This document shows positions 22,457 through 33,990 of a DNA stretch of 64,000 bases, piece after piece (the first letter of the stretch is position 1; each line of letters opens with the position of its first letter). This stretch comes from Strobilurus pachycystidiatus. Its lineage: Eukaryota; Basidiomycota; Agaricomycetes; Agaricales; Physalacriaceae. The notes under the pieces are model-generated. The model saw only the letters and a program-made list of their open reading frames with translations, ran no database searches and was not told the origin of the DNA. The position numbers were made by a program, and so were the translations under genes. The stretch spans positions 1 to 64,000 of the forward strand of contig JAHLMK010000005.1 in assembly GCA_019915135.1 (NCBI GenBank). The letters run 5' to 3'.

Positions 22457-25220
22457 ATGGCCTTTCACTCCTCTCACATCCCCCTGCGGCCCATGTCATC
22501 AGCAATGGACACTTACGAAGTGAAGTAAGCGCTGTTCCCCACTCAAAATTATGCTCATCAACACTCGTTCTCGTGCATAGCCCACATGGAAACGACGAAC
22601 AAGCACAGAACCCGAACGAAAACGCTGCTCTTCTCAAACACACAGGAAGCTATCCTTCCATGTCATCGTTTGGGACGCCTTTGACTGTGAAAACACGGAG
22701 ACGACAGTCATTGCGGTTGATGTTCATTCACGGCTTACATGCGCTACTGCTTGTCCTCAATGTCTCTATTCTCATCGTCTCCATAAACCACTGGGAACAC
22801 AGAGTTGGGGTAACTATTAGCCAGGTGTGTACCTCACAATCTCTATCCTTCCAGTGATTCACAGTGTTGCCGCAGGTCAGCGAAGTCGCGAGTTATATTT
22901 CCGTCGGATTCCAAATATTCTTCACGATATGTATCCTTGTGCTGTTGATACTGTCAAGTGCCGTTGCAGTCGATGCTGCCATCAGACACCGTGAGTACGC
23001 CGAAACATTGCAGATGTGCAACTGACACGTCTGTAACAAGCCACAAGCATAATAGACCTCGACATGCGTCTTAACGCCTGGAGTGGCTTGGGCTCAGCAG
23101 TGTCCAATATCTTCCTTCAGTTCTCTCAGATCAAACATTTACCGTTGGGCGTCACAGTCGGGATACCTCTATACTTCATCGCGGGGGAGGTTCTGAAAGT
23201 TACATCCTCCACTGTATTAGGTACGTTCATCTATTCTTTCTGTCTACCGAGCCCTGAGAGATAGAAAATAGGTGTCGAGGTGTACAATTCAACCTCCCAA
23301 GTTACTACGCAATCAGCTTCAACCAACCACGTCGCGGCGCTCTCCTATCCTGGCGTAAATCATGCCGATTACAATCCCTACGGCCTGAACACATGCCAAG
23401 ATATGAACGCTGGATACGACATGGGCCTTTGGAGAGTATGTTTCGGCGATGATACTCGTGAAGTCCCTCTGTTGATGTCTTTTTAGGCTGCTAGAGCCAG
23501 TATGTTCCTTCCCAACGTTAATACCACGCTCAAGCCCGGCATCCAGGGCAGGTGCGTTGCATCAGAAATGGGCTCTATAGCCTCCGTTGATTCGCCATGA
23601 TCTCGCACAGAGTGATTCATGATACGCCCATTTCTGAACTTGACGCGTTCGACATCGGTGTGTGCTTTCCCTATCCATGTCGCATTCCAGTCTTGACAAT
23701 GGTGCCACAGCGCACGTCAACAGCACCAAGATGTCCGTGGAGTGCTCTCAAGTAGACGACGCTTTTGTCGAGTATTTCCTCGTCCCGTCCGGCACGCAAG
23801 ATCAGTGGCTACCCTCCGGAATTTCTTATGCTAGTTGGGAGCTCGGGCCGTACCCCATCGCTTTTAACACCTCCATCCCCATCATCAACTCCGATGGTGG
23901 GTTCACGGTCCAGACCAGCGTCACGGACCCGCTCACTGTTCCGAGCGAATTATGGCTCAACATCACTGTCCCCGACCTACCGCCCTACTGGCAATACTAC
24001 TGGGGACTGGACAATTACCCAAACTTTATTTTCTCGCAACTGAGTTACACTGCCATGAGTAATCGTGCGTATTCTTTCAAAGTCATCCCGGACATGAGTT
24101 TCTGACGTTTCCCAGTAAATCTGAACTTCCAGCCATGGGGCTATCTGGACCCATATCGGTCGGTCGGAGGCGGGATGGGCACCTACCCTGATATGAACTT
24201 GACTGGTCTCTCGCACCAGATAGTCTTCTCCGCCTCAAGCACGAACCGCAGTCTCTTACTGACCGATGGCGAAGGATCTCAGGGAAAGGTTCACAACATC
24301 ACCGTCTTAGAAGGGGATTGCGCCGCTAATTGTACAGGCATTGACGGCGCAGCCTGCTATGCGAAAGCTGTTGCGCAAGGCCTGTCGTGTTACACCACAA
24401 ATTACGTCCAGGTTCTGGGCTGCAGCCTCCGTACATCGCAGGAAACGCTCTCGATAACTCAGACAGGTCTCTTATCGTCTGCCAACTCGTCCGTCAGAGA
24501 CTCTCCGTCGCCGCATCCGTGGACCTCTTTTGAGTGGGAGGACCCTAATGACAACGACGACTTTCTTGGCAAGGAGTTCCTTACGATGCTGGTTCCCACC
24601 ACTTGCGCCGCTCTCAACACGGTGGCGGATGCGTATGGATTGGGCAGTGCTCAGTATCGTGAACATGACACTGCGTTCATGAGGGACATGCTTGTCAATG
24701 GACTCATGACTAACGGATCCACGATCCAGAACATGGAAGACATGCTTGAGCTTCTCTCGGCGAGTTACCTGTGGAACGTCGCTCAGCAGTGCGAGTCTCC
24801 GCCGTTTGGTACGACCTACAAGCAGTGCAATTCAACAGCTATAAACGCCAACCCTCAACGTCTCAATGCCGCAGTACTTGTGGTCACGGAGACGAAAGCC
24901 AGATTGGCTATTGTGCGGTGGAAAGCGGTTGTCACGGCGATCTGCAGTATCGTACTCCTCGGGTTATCGCTTGCGCTCTTAGGGACGTCAACGGACTTGC
25001 CGAAGGACCAGAGTCTAAGGCAGTTGCGGTTCATAGAGAGTGCTAAGCTGATGAAAGACTCGAAAGTGCCTGCAATCATCGAGATGCCGAGAGCGGAAAC
25101 TACAGTTCGTTTGAGGTATGTGTCAATTGAAATCATTCCGTTGATAATGTTAACATTGCGAGAAGATATACTGAACGTCCAACTGGCGATGGATTCAGCT
25201 TAGACGTCGTAGACAGCTAA
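22457..25220 (+). CDS. Large fungal membrane protein, unknown function
   Basis: Ten exons sum exactly to 763 codons plus stop from ATG 22457 (751 from the in-frame ATG 22493). After a short cytosolic leader there are hydrophobic segments around GLHALLLVLNVSILIVSI, VGFQIFFTICILVLLILS and LGVTVGIPLYFIAGEVL. A large, presumably extracellular domain follows, rich in Asn-Xaa-Ser/Thr (VYNSTSQ, LWLNITV, NMNLTG-like sites, HNITV, ANCTG) with several Cys (CSLRTS, CYAKAV, CESPPF). A last membrane helix reads VTAICSIVLLGLSLALLG. The final intron (25116-25165) gives the tail YTERPTGDGFSLDVVDS. I do not recognise the family; similar architectures are common in agaricomycete genomes. A cell-surface role is inferred from topology only. 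Confidence 0.8.
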
Positions 25221-25641
25221 TCCTACTAGGCTTCTAACGGAATGCTTAGTTGTGGATTTGATGTATCACATTGGCATATACATCATTGAAAGTGGTTAAT
25301 CGGTGTTGTCGAATGAAGGCCATACGTGTATTCAAGAATCAATTTATGTGCACCCTCACAATTGACATGATCAGGTCAAGTTCAACCAGGATTTGATCAG
25401 GCTGAGGCCTAAAGGCTTCTCACATTCAGACCGAACCAAGAGGACGGCGCCACGGTTCGTCAGGCAGTTTGCTTGTCATGGCGGGCGGGAAGACAGGGAG
25501 AGGCAGGTTACAATTTATCGCTACTACACTTCACAGGAATAGGTCCCTAATCAGAGAAACTGAGTGTAAGCAAACTAAGACATGGCCGCATGGCGGGAGG
25601 GATAGAGAAGATATGATTACCGGCAGCGGTACAGTACAGTC
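25221..25641. other. Convergent intergenic region
   Basis: The 3' ends of the membrane-protein gene and the dioxygenase gene meet here. No gene, repeat or RNA seen. Confidence 0.55.
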
Positions 25642-26419
25642 CTAGTTACTTTCTTTTCTAATCTGATTCACGACTGACTTTGATCGTTTGATTTCCTCGA
25701 AGATATCGACGTTGAGAGGCCACGACCGGCCCAACCACGTCGCCAATTCGGTGTGGTCGCGTAGATCATCACCGGTATTGGGATGAACAAGGACACTGTA
25801 ATCACGAATTCAAGTCAGTGAAGGTACCCTTCTAGACGGTGAAGAGAACAGACGAGCACGGTCCCCGGTTGATCACAAGCCAAGAGAAGAGCGTCCCCGT
25901 CATGTGGGGATCGAAGGTGTTCACCTGAGTGAACACACATGGTGAGCGACATGGGAATCATGAGGGTATCATTGACAAAGGCACACTTCAAACATGGCAG
26001 TTGGATGGGGGCCAACGGGTTTCTCCCAGAAGCGATAGATTCTCATCTAAAACGCGCCATATCCGTCACCAGCTGAGTAAAGGCGCAAGTTGAGTGATAC
26101 TAAGCACATACCTCAGGAAATTCCCGCCTGATCCGTTCGTGCAATTGTCGAGCGTAGTTCAACTGATCGGGATTCGATTGCACGTAGTACACTAGAACAC
26201 TGCGGTTAGACTAGTCCTGCAATCGCACTATGGTGTACACTGACCATGAAAATCAAAGCCGTTATTCTTCTTGTCGATGGGGTCCACGAATTCCTCATAA
26301 GCTTTACTTCTGGCGGCCCCAACCGCATTCTTCAAAGATTTGCCATCTGGGTTGAATGCATCGGTGGATAGTGGGGGGGCGTTTTCATATCCAACAAGCA
26401 GGGAGGGGTAGGAAGGCAT
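25642..26419 (-). CDS. DOPA 4,5-dioxygenase family protein
   Basis: A small extradiol ring-cleaving dioxygenase family known from Amanita muscaria DODA, which opens L-DOPA to betalain and muscaflavin precursors. Five exons sum to 179 codons plus stop. Motifs: FDFHVYYVQSNPDQLNYA (introduced by an intron inside the first His-Val); IRREFPE then MRIYRFWEKPVGPHPTAMFE; VNTFDPHMTGTLFSWLVINR; and SVLVHPNTGDDLRDHTELAT. The repeated His residues in GPHP, VHP and DHT match the positions conserved in the family. The 5' end lies 172 bp downstream of the CBS stop on the same strand, so the two genes are separate. Its real substrate in this species is unknown; many non-pigmented fungi carry homologues. Confidence 0.9.
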
Positions 26420-26591
26420 CTTGTGGGCTCATAATCGGCGCAGTGCTATGCTTATATGTCTACCCTCAAGCTCGCGTCATCGAAGTGAGTAAGACGAGGC
26501 GATGGTCCGCAAGTGGAGGATTTGTCACGCGGAAAGCGTCGTATGTGTTCTTGACTACCCGTACTTAGCTAAGTTGTACGCTAGAAATCAT

Positions 26592-28104
26592 CTATTTCTC
26601 CTGCATAACGCTGGCAATTAGGTTGGCGAGCGGAGAAGGCTCACGCTCCATAGCCAGCTTGATGAACCACTCCTTGCTCATGTAATTGCGAATGCTAAAA
26701 GAATCATTAGATGGTTCCGAGACGAAGAACTTGAGTGAATGCACTGACCCGTCGGGAAGTAGGACAACAACATTCGTGCCCTCAGTCTGGCCAATCTTCT
26801 TCCCCTTCTCGCTCTCCTTCAACCAACGTACAGCACCTGACAAGGAGCTACCACTACTTCCACCCACGAGCAGACCTTCCTTCCTCATCAGAACCTGAAC
26901 CGCGGCAAACGATTCCTCATCCGAGGTTTTCACCCATTCGTCGACATCTTGCACATCCCTAGAAAGAACATCCGGGATGAAGTCGTAGCCAATGCCTTCG
27001 ACAACGTATTGGCTCCCGGAACCGTTCTCGTTAAGGCTGTCGGGGAACGCCAAGATACTTCCAATCTGATGTTCCAATGAGTGGGTGAGCGAAGTCAAAG
27101 AATGTAGAGCTCACCGGATCCGTAGCGACGATGATGCAATCCTTGTTGTGAGTCTTCTTAAGTGCACGGGACACGCCAGTGACCGTTCCGCCTGTCCCTG
27201 CTCCGGCAATGAAGACATCCACCTTCTCGGATGAAGGCTGGGAAGACGTGGAAGGGGTAGACACGACTGCCTCTATTATTTCAGGACCCGTGGTCAGCTC
27301 GTGGGCAAGGGGGTTATTGACCTGGGAATCATTACTTCAGCGCGACGAAAATATGAAAACTTGGGATACGAACATTGCGGTATTGGTCAAGGATTATTCC
27401 GTGAGGTATCTCCTTCGATAGTTTGAGAGCTACACCTAGAGATCGTTAAGGAATTCAGCCACGAGACGCTGGGAATGTAGCAAAAGAAGTCTACCTATGT
27501 GACTCTCGGGCGAATCCCAAGCGGCCTCGGTAGGAGTCCGAACAACTTCGGCGCCTAGTGCACGCAAAGCAGCTTCCTTCTCCTGAGATAGAGAGATCAG
27601 ATCATCATTTGTTGCATGACATGAACGTTGACTTGCAAGTGACATTTTGTTGGGCAAGGTTATGATAACCGAATAACCCTTATCTGTAGTATTCAGTGCC
27701 TGTTCAGACGCCAAGGGAAGCGATCGTCTACCTTGATAGCACAGGCCATAGCGAGCCCGATCCCTGAGAGGATAGATGAGCCAGAGAAAAGGGCGGTGTC
27801 CGAGAACACTCACCTGTGTTTCCCGACGTGGGCTCGATAACGACACTTTTGCCGGGAATAAGCTTGCCCTCCTTCTCAGCAGCAGCAACCATCGCTTTCG
27901 CGATCCTGTCCTTGACCGAACCGCCAGCGGACATGTATTCGACTTTGCCCACTAGGCCAGAATTTTAATGGTCAGATTACATGGCTGTGCATTGGGCTTA
28001 CAGAGATTGCATTTGAGGCCATAATGCTTGGCGACTCTGTCGAGGCGGATGAGCGGGGTGTGGCCGACAGCGTCGAGAGCAGAGTCGAGGATCTGAGGCG
28101 ACAT
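26592..28104 (-). CDS. CYS4: Cystathionine beta-synthase, no C-terminal Bateman domain
   Basis: A PLP enzyme that condenses serine with homocysteine to cystathionine (transsulfuration, cytosol). It starts [20 protein letters not shown] with no heme-binding extension. [11 protein letters not shown] carries the PLP lysine, EPTSGNTG is the phosphate-cradle loop, and [11 protein letters not shown] and [12 protein letters not shown] complete the fold. Wording such as [18 protein letters not shown] and [16 protein letters not shown] favours CBS over cysteine synthase. One intron (27636-27583) appears to be GC..AG, with donor GCAAGT. The protein stops soon after [10 protein letters not shown], where family members normally continue with two CBS (Bateman) domains. 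Only 172 bp separate this stop from the next gene, so the regulatory part is absent, not hidden. O-acetylserine sulfhydrylase is the alternative. Confidence 0.88.
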
Positions 28105-28744
28105 GGTGGTAAGAGAGAGAGGAGTGTGAGGGACCGACGTCAAGATCCGTGGCTCTTTTTTAAATGCCGCGTTGGCGTTTGATCGTAGCCTGATGACACC
28201 ACTTCCTGCGCACGCATTTGACCGCCGCCGCCGGCGACGCACGTTGGAATGCTCGTTCTCCGTTCCGGATTGCTTTCTGGCTCTGTACGTACCAACAGTC
28301 TGGCCGAGGACGAGAGAGTGCTTATCGGTCCCCGGATCAGTACCTGACTTTGGTCTGATCGCGTCACTTCCCTGGCAATTCACGTCAGGATTTGAAATCT
28401 GGACGACGCTTACAAGTGCGCTATCTTTCCAAGATGCACAGATCAATAAAATCAGCGAAAACCACTCTGAGAGGGGCAAACTCGATGTTATGTACAATAC
28501 GTATAAGCAGAACAAGTGAAGGAGCGAAGGACAGCACCAATGGGTAAAAATGGAGAGCAGATAGAATATGAGGAGGAGGAGGAAGGAACGACGCGTTACA
28601 GTTAGCAGCAGGTAACTACATATACACAGAGGGAGAAAGACAGAAGAACGAGCGGCAACCAGGAGAAAGTAATAAACATATATCCAGAAAGGAAAAAAAA
28701 ATCAACGGAGAAATCCAATCGGCAAACGGTCTGTCTATAACCGC
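28105..28744. other. Intergenic between CBS and the scaffold gene
   Basis: It would hold the CBS promoter and the 3' UTR of the scaffold gene. Purine-rich stretches (28560-28700). No gene or RNA seen. Confidence 0.55.
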
Positions 28745-31700
28745 TTACTCACGAGCGACCCAGTCCGTGCTCCTCGAGACGAGTTCGATGGAATTATCGA
28801 TCGTCCAGAACAGCCGCTCAGTCGCACTTCGACCGCTCCAGCTCTTTTGGTCTCGAAGGATCATCGCCTATAAGAAATGAGATAAACACCCGCTTCATGA
28901 AAACTCAAACTCACCTGTTGAGCACCAAAATTCCGCTGGTCATGGGCGAACAGATCCACATTATCATCCAACGCCTCGGTCAATATCTGGAGATCCTGCA
29001 GGACCGCCTGCATCGCCCGGACAGCACCAAGAGTCAGGATCTCCTTCCTGTTCCGCACAGTGTTTCCGTGGCTGTTAGGCGGCGGCAATGCCCTCGAGAT
29101 GGTCTGCAAAACGGTGTGTAATATCCTCTTCGTCTCGCTCAGAATTTTCTGGGCTTGCGGGAAGTTCCTCCGCGAAACCAAGACGAGCGCCCGGGTGATC
29201 ATGTCACTCGCCAACAGCTCCATCCTTCGTCTGACAATGACCGGATCGGAAACCGACGAGGGTGGTCGTGGGTTGTTGGAAGAGGGCGGTAGGAGAGTGA
29301 CTGTGAGGAGAACAGGATGCGCTAGCCGCGTCACGTTCTTGGCGGCAGTAGGATCAAAGAACGAGCCGTCTACTTCGACGACGGGGACCTCATCTATCAT
29401 GTGGTCCATCATACCGTCGGCAAAGTCCACACCATCGTCGATAGCGAGGGAATCCAAGCCCATGCTCTGGACGAACTCCTGGGTCGCATCCAACCCCTTC
29501 CTCCCTCTTACGCCACGCAATGTTCCATTAGCGCGCGCCGCCAGCTTCTGATGCATATCGCTGTTGTCAAGCTCCAATTCGATGAGCATCTCCTTCCTTT
29601 CGCCGTACCGAAGCTCCCCAACATCCACATCGACGTTCTGACCATCACTGGCCAGGATCGAAGATGGCCCCCCGCTGACCTTTCGGATTCTGAAGCGGTT
29701 CCCATCTACGATCTTCATGTGCAATTTCATGTTCAACAGTCCGATGGACATCATTCCACCAACACATCCCGCAATGCAGTCCCGAAGATCGTACCAGTCC
29801 TTCACGAAGGTGTAGGTTCCGCTGGTATGATTTGACATCAACCACAACGAGGCAGGATCATGAGAGCGTCCATAACCGAATGAGTGTATGGGTACGTTCG
29901 CCGCCTCAGCACGAGCGAGTACGAGATCCATTTGGGCTCGACGCGTGCTGTCGGAAGCATCACTGACCAGTATCATCCCAGACACGGGGTTTCGAGCTTT
30001 ACGTTGCAATACAACGTCGAGGCCTGTAATAGACTCCATTAGAACGACTCGTGGGGCATAGAGTACTCAATCCTACTGACCATGATTAACGGCTGTGACC
30101 ACATCCGTCTTCTCGTCCTTGCTGGTCCGTATTAAAAACTCGTCTTGGTTGTGCGGCGAATGCAATCCATCATCCTGATCCCTGTTTGCGCCCCCAAAGG
30201 CCAGTCCGTCGACGAATTTCTCCAGTCGCCCCCGACTATGGGCCTTGCTGACGCTCAAGAATGGCGTCTTGCGCACTTTTCCACCAACACCAACTTCAAA
30301 GGTGACAAGACTAAGGCGATCACGTTGACCAAGGGATGCCACTATGAAGTCAAGGGTCGTTTTTATGACGCGAATCTTCAACTGGGCGGTGCTGGGTGAC
30401 GCGTTGGGAGGAGGTACTGATATAACCAGGATGAGGTCAACAGATGGATGTGGAAGCGGAGACAAGGAATTGGAGGGTCCAGAGGATGTGTATGGCGTCA
30501 CGAGTCCCGTCGGTGAGTCGTAGTTGCCCAGCTCGTCGTCCTCTCCAAGCGGTGTTAACTTGTTGTTATGCATATGGGACCGTGACTGCGGGTGGGACGA
30601 TCCATGAGACGTCGATGAAGACATCGTCGACCGCGACGATTGGCCATTGAGTAGACTATCGGTGGTACTCACAGTGGTGCTGGTGCTGCCGCTGAGCATA
30701 CGCATGGCCTTGGCATTGCCACCAAACTCTTCCATGTCCAAAGTCCGTGCGTGTTCCTGCCTCTGTTGCTCTTGTAACTGTTGCTGAGCTACGGGATTTT
30801 GTGACTGGAACATGTTCACCAACGACTGTATCGTGTTTTTCCAGGCTTCAAGGGATGCGCGCTCCTTGTAGATCAGAATGAAGGATGCAAGCTCGTCCTC
30901 CATGTCTATTGTGAGTGACATTTCTCCGGCAGCTGAGGATGCCGTGACGTGCTTGATGTGTCGCACGTAGATGCGGCCCTTCAACCGTAAGACACCCTTG
31001 CTTTGACTGCTGATGGTAGAGCCTGTATCCGTCAAGCCAGACGCAGTAGAGAGGAGCCGACCCAGTGACCGCTTCTTCTCTTCAACGACACATATGAGCG
31101 CTTCACGGAATAGGTAGACATAGAACTCGCGAACGAGACTGTCTCGACGGACGGACAGAAGGTCGTACAACTGGAGTGGGCCGAGATCAGACAGAGGATG
31201 GCCCTTCCAGTCTATGATACGATTTCGCAAGTCTTCAGTGATAGCGGAGAACGGAGAGTCTTCCTCGTGCATAATGATGCCGGGATACTCGATCGGGGCA
31301 GGCATTGACATTGCCTGGGGTAAGCCCGAGGCCGAGTGATGATTGTCGTAGATGTTGTCCGGACTGGGGTGACGTTGGTGACGCAGGCGGGAGGGAAGCG
31401 GGGAAGAGTGGCCCGAGGCGGCTGTTTCGTGGCGAGCGTGGCCGTTGGAGCGGGCATTGTAGGTGTCGGGCATGACAGGGCCCGGGGCTGAGCCTGCGGG
31501 CCGCTTGCCTGGAAGCTCGATCACAACGATGCAGGTGAGCGGCTGGGTGACATCCTGTGTGCGCGTGAGGGAGGAGAACTCTGGCCGGACCTGGATGGAT
31601 GGCGCGACGATGTACTGCGAGTGCTCCGAGGCTGGGTTGGAGCGAATTGAGCCGTTGTGATCGAGCGGGTCGTCGTCGTTGGGGTCGTACGGGGTAGACT

Positions 31701-32410
31701 GCAGGCGCTTGCGGGCAACCGGGGTATCGCGTCCTGGGTACAGAGCCTGTTGGTTGCGATCGCCCATGCCGGTGAGGGCAGCGAGCTCTGGTGTGGCACA
31801 TCAGTACGTGTGGATATGCGAAAAAGAGTAGCGCACTGTTGGATTTGCCTCCGTCGCCGTCGCCGACCTTCATGGGCCGTCTGCAGACCCCGCAGACCCC
31901 GAGATTCGACTTGCGCGGCACAGTAGAGCGTGCTTGGCTCGGCGGTGGTCCATACACGGCCGTGAAGCACGCCTGCAGAAACGCCAATCAGCGGGAAAGA
32001 TGCGATGTAGAATGCTCTCTCACTTCGTGCAATGAATGGCCGCATTCGGGAACGATGTGCGGCTTCTCGCCTGGCAGCCTGAAGCTGAACGACAGCGGCT
32101 CGAGGCAGACGGGGCAGTCGTCGTCGGCGTCGACGTCGTGGCTGGAGACGACGGGGAGCGGCGCGACGTGCATGACGGCGAAAGGGTGGGAGACGACGGT
32201 GTCCGAGGACGAGACTTCGCTGTTGGTGGAGAGAACCGAGGGCGCCTTGTGCCGCGGGCGCCAAAGGGAGTTGAACGAGCGGAGTGATGACGGTTTGGAA
32301 TTTGAAGGTGGAAAAGGCCTAGGGGCACGCCGAGGATCCAAATATTCCTCAGAGTCTTGTGCCACAACGATTGTCTGCTGCGCCCGCCCGCCAAACGTTG
32401 ACTTTTTCAT
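28745..32410 (-). CDS. RING-PH-VWA scaffold, Far1/Ste5-like
   Basis: About 1,140 residues in five exons; the start is the Met of MKKSTFGGRAQQ (upstream codons are non-ATG). A RING-H2 finger lies at about residues 99-159 (Cys99, Cys102, Cys123, His125, His128, Cys131, Cys156, Cys159), interrupted by an intron inside CGHSLHE-ACF. A Ser/Pro-rich linker leads to a PH-like domain at roughly 370-500 (LVREFYVYLFREALICVVEE ... LEAWKNTIQSLVNMF). A VWA-like domain starts near VDLILVISVPPPNAS, where the metal-site DxSxS is replaced. It continues to MILVSDASDS and PIHSFGYGRSHDP. The C-terminal half is helical and ends DWVARE. This RING, PH, VWA order is the architecture of yeast Ste5 and related Far1 scaffolds for pheromone MAPK signalling. 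That role is inference from domain order; a ubiquitin ligase function is the alternative. Confidence 0.8.
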
Positions 32411-33990
32411 GAGCGCAGCGCCGGGGCTCGTCGTTGTGGCGGCTGCCAAGTCGCAGTACAACTAGAGTAGAAGCAGGTGGACCGTGGATGCAATTGCAAT
32501 TTCCCGCTTTGCTCTAATTACCCACTCCCGTCGTTACTACTGTATCTTGTGATCCGGCATCATCTTTCCAGCCATCGTTCTGCCTCCTGCTCTGCTTGCT
32601 TTCAATGTCATTACATAGCCTCTCTGCTGTAACTTTGTCTATTCTCATGGCCGCACTATGCGAAAACTGCTCTTCCTTCCCTTCTATCCTCGTGTTCCAG
32701 ACTCGTTTCACTTTCCATATGCATGTAGCAACCAGCATCCCTGCTTCAAGTTTCTCTCTTTTTTGCTTCTTTTTTGCCGGCTCTCTTTGGTAGCGCCTCG
32801 AGGCGGCTCGTTCGTCCACTCTCTGCCATCTGTTTCATCCATCAACTCAATACTGATCCACTGTCACCAGTCCTGGGTCTTCTCGGCATCTTCTCCTCCT
32901 CTTCTCCAACTGGTTATATGACGCGGTCCCGGCCTATTCATCACCTGCTCGTCCTCTGAAAATGAGCTTACCGCGGCCCAAAGTCGTGCCACAGACCTCT
33001 CTCTTGTTGTTTGTTCTCAGCATTGACAGCCTGTGTGCGTCTTCTTGTCCATCCAATATCAACTTGTCGTCACTGGTGACAAGACACGACATCTTAGAGT
33101 TATTCAATTATAAGTTATTGCGATCGCTTCTAGAGTTCTGATGGCATGTGGCGCGTACACGCGCTACACGCGAATCGCGACATAACGCAGCTAACGGATC
33201 CGGGTCTAGTATATTGCCTCGCGTCTCTTCACGCGATACTCTGGCCTGACTCGGCTTATGAAGTGGAGTAGTGGCGCATAATTGACCGAGCATAGTGACA
33301 GCCTGCCTACAAAGCAGTAGGCAGGCTGACAGCTGTTCTATGGACGTCTTTCAAGGTTGTTATGTAGCAGGCGGCGCGCTGTCCGAATAATGTTGACACT
33401 CTACGCATGTACGCTGTCGGTCAATGTCGACATGTGCAGCTGGAATTATGTTTGTCCATGATATTCAAGCTTTGGACGGGGTACGTCCTTTCCGCGATGT
33501 ACCTGTAACCACATGTCATGGCAGGCGTTTGTGGGCAAAACTATGCAGGAACTACGTGACTTTCGGCACGGCGGTATCTGTACATAGGCTCTGCGCGCTT
33601 CATGAAGATTCATGTCAGCGAGTCCGCGGTGACGTACTTGTAACTCGTAGTTCTGTATGTTGAATCCTGTTTTGAACTCGCCACGATGTTCTCAAGAACG
33701 ACATCGGACCAACCGGTCCGGCTCAGGCCAGGCCCAGAATCCCAGATCAGGGACGTGCACGTGGTAGTTCACCTTGTCCACAACTCTCAAGTGAAAGACA
33801 ACAAACAGTGAGCTCCGTGCGTCTTTCTCTATATAACTTCCGTTGCAGCCGTGTAATACTCATGCCTGACATGCAGCCTATTATTCTTAGTCGACTCGTT
33901 CCCTCCGCGGGGCTCCAAACTGCCCGGCAGCCTCAAGGCCACACCATACATTCACTCTAAGGCGTCCACCACTCATATCGTCGCCGTACC
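32411..33990. other. 1.58 kb divergent intergenic region
   Basis: Between the scaffold gene (-) and a small Pro-rich gene (+). No open frame with recognisable motifs. A strong hairpin (33299-33328) is listed separately. I saw no tRNA box motifs. Confidence 0.55.
33299..33328. repeat. Perfect 12-bp inverted repeat, 6-nt loop
   Basis: CAGCCTGCCTAC, loop AAAGCA, GTAGGCAGGCTG. The stem is perfect and GC-rich, and lies far from both flanking genes. It could be a small foldback element remnant or a structured transcript; nothing nearby decides. Confidence 0.7.

Noticed and set aside
32461..32461. Earlier start of the scaffold protein at a TTG codon
   Set aside because: Not an ATG; the first in-frame ATG is at 32410.
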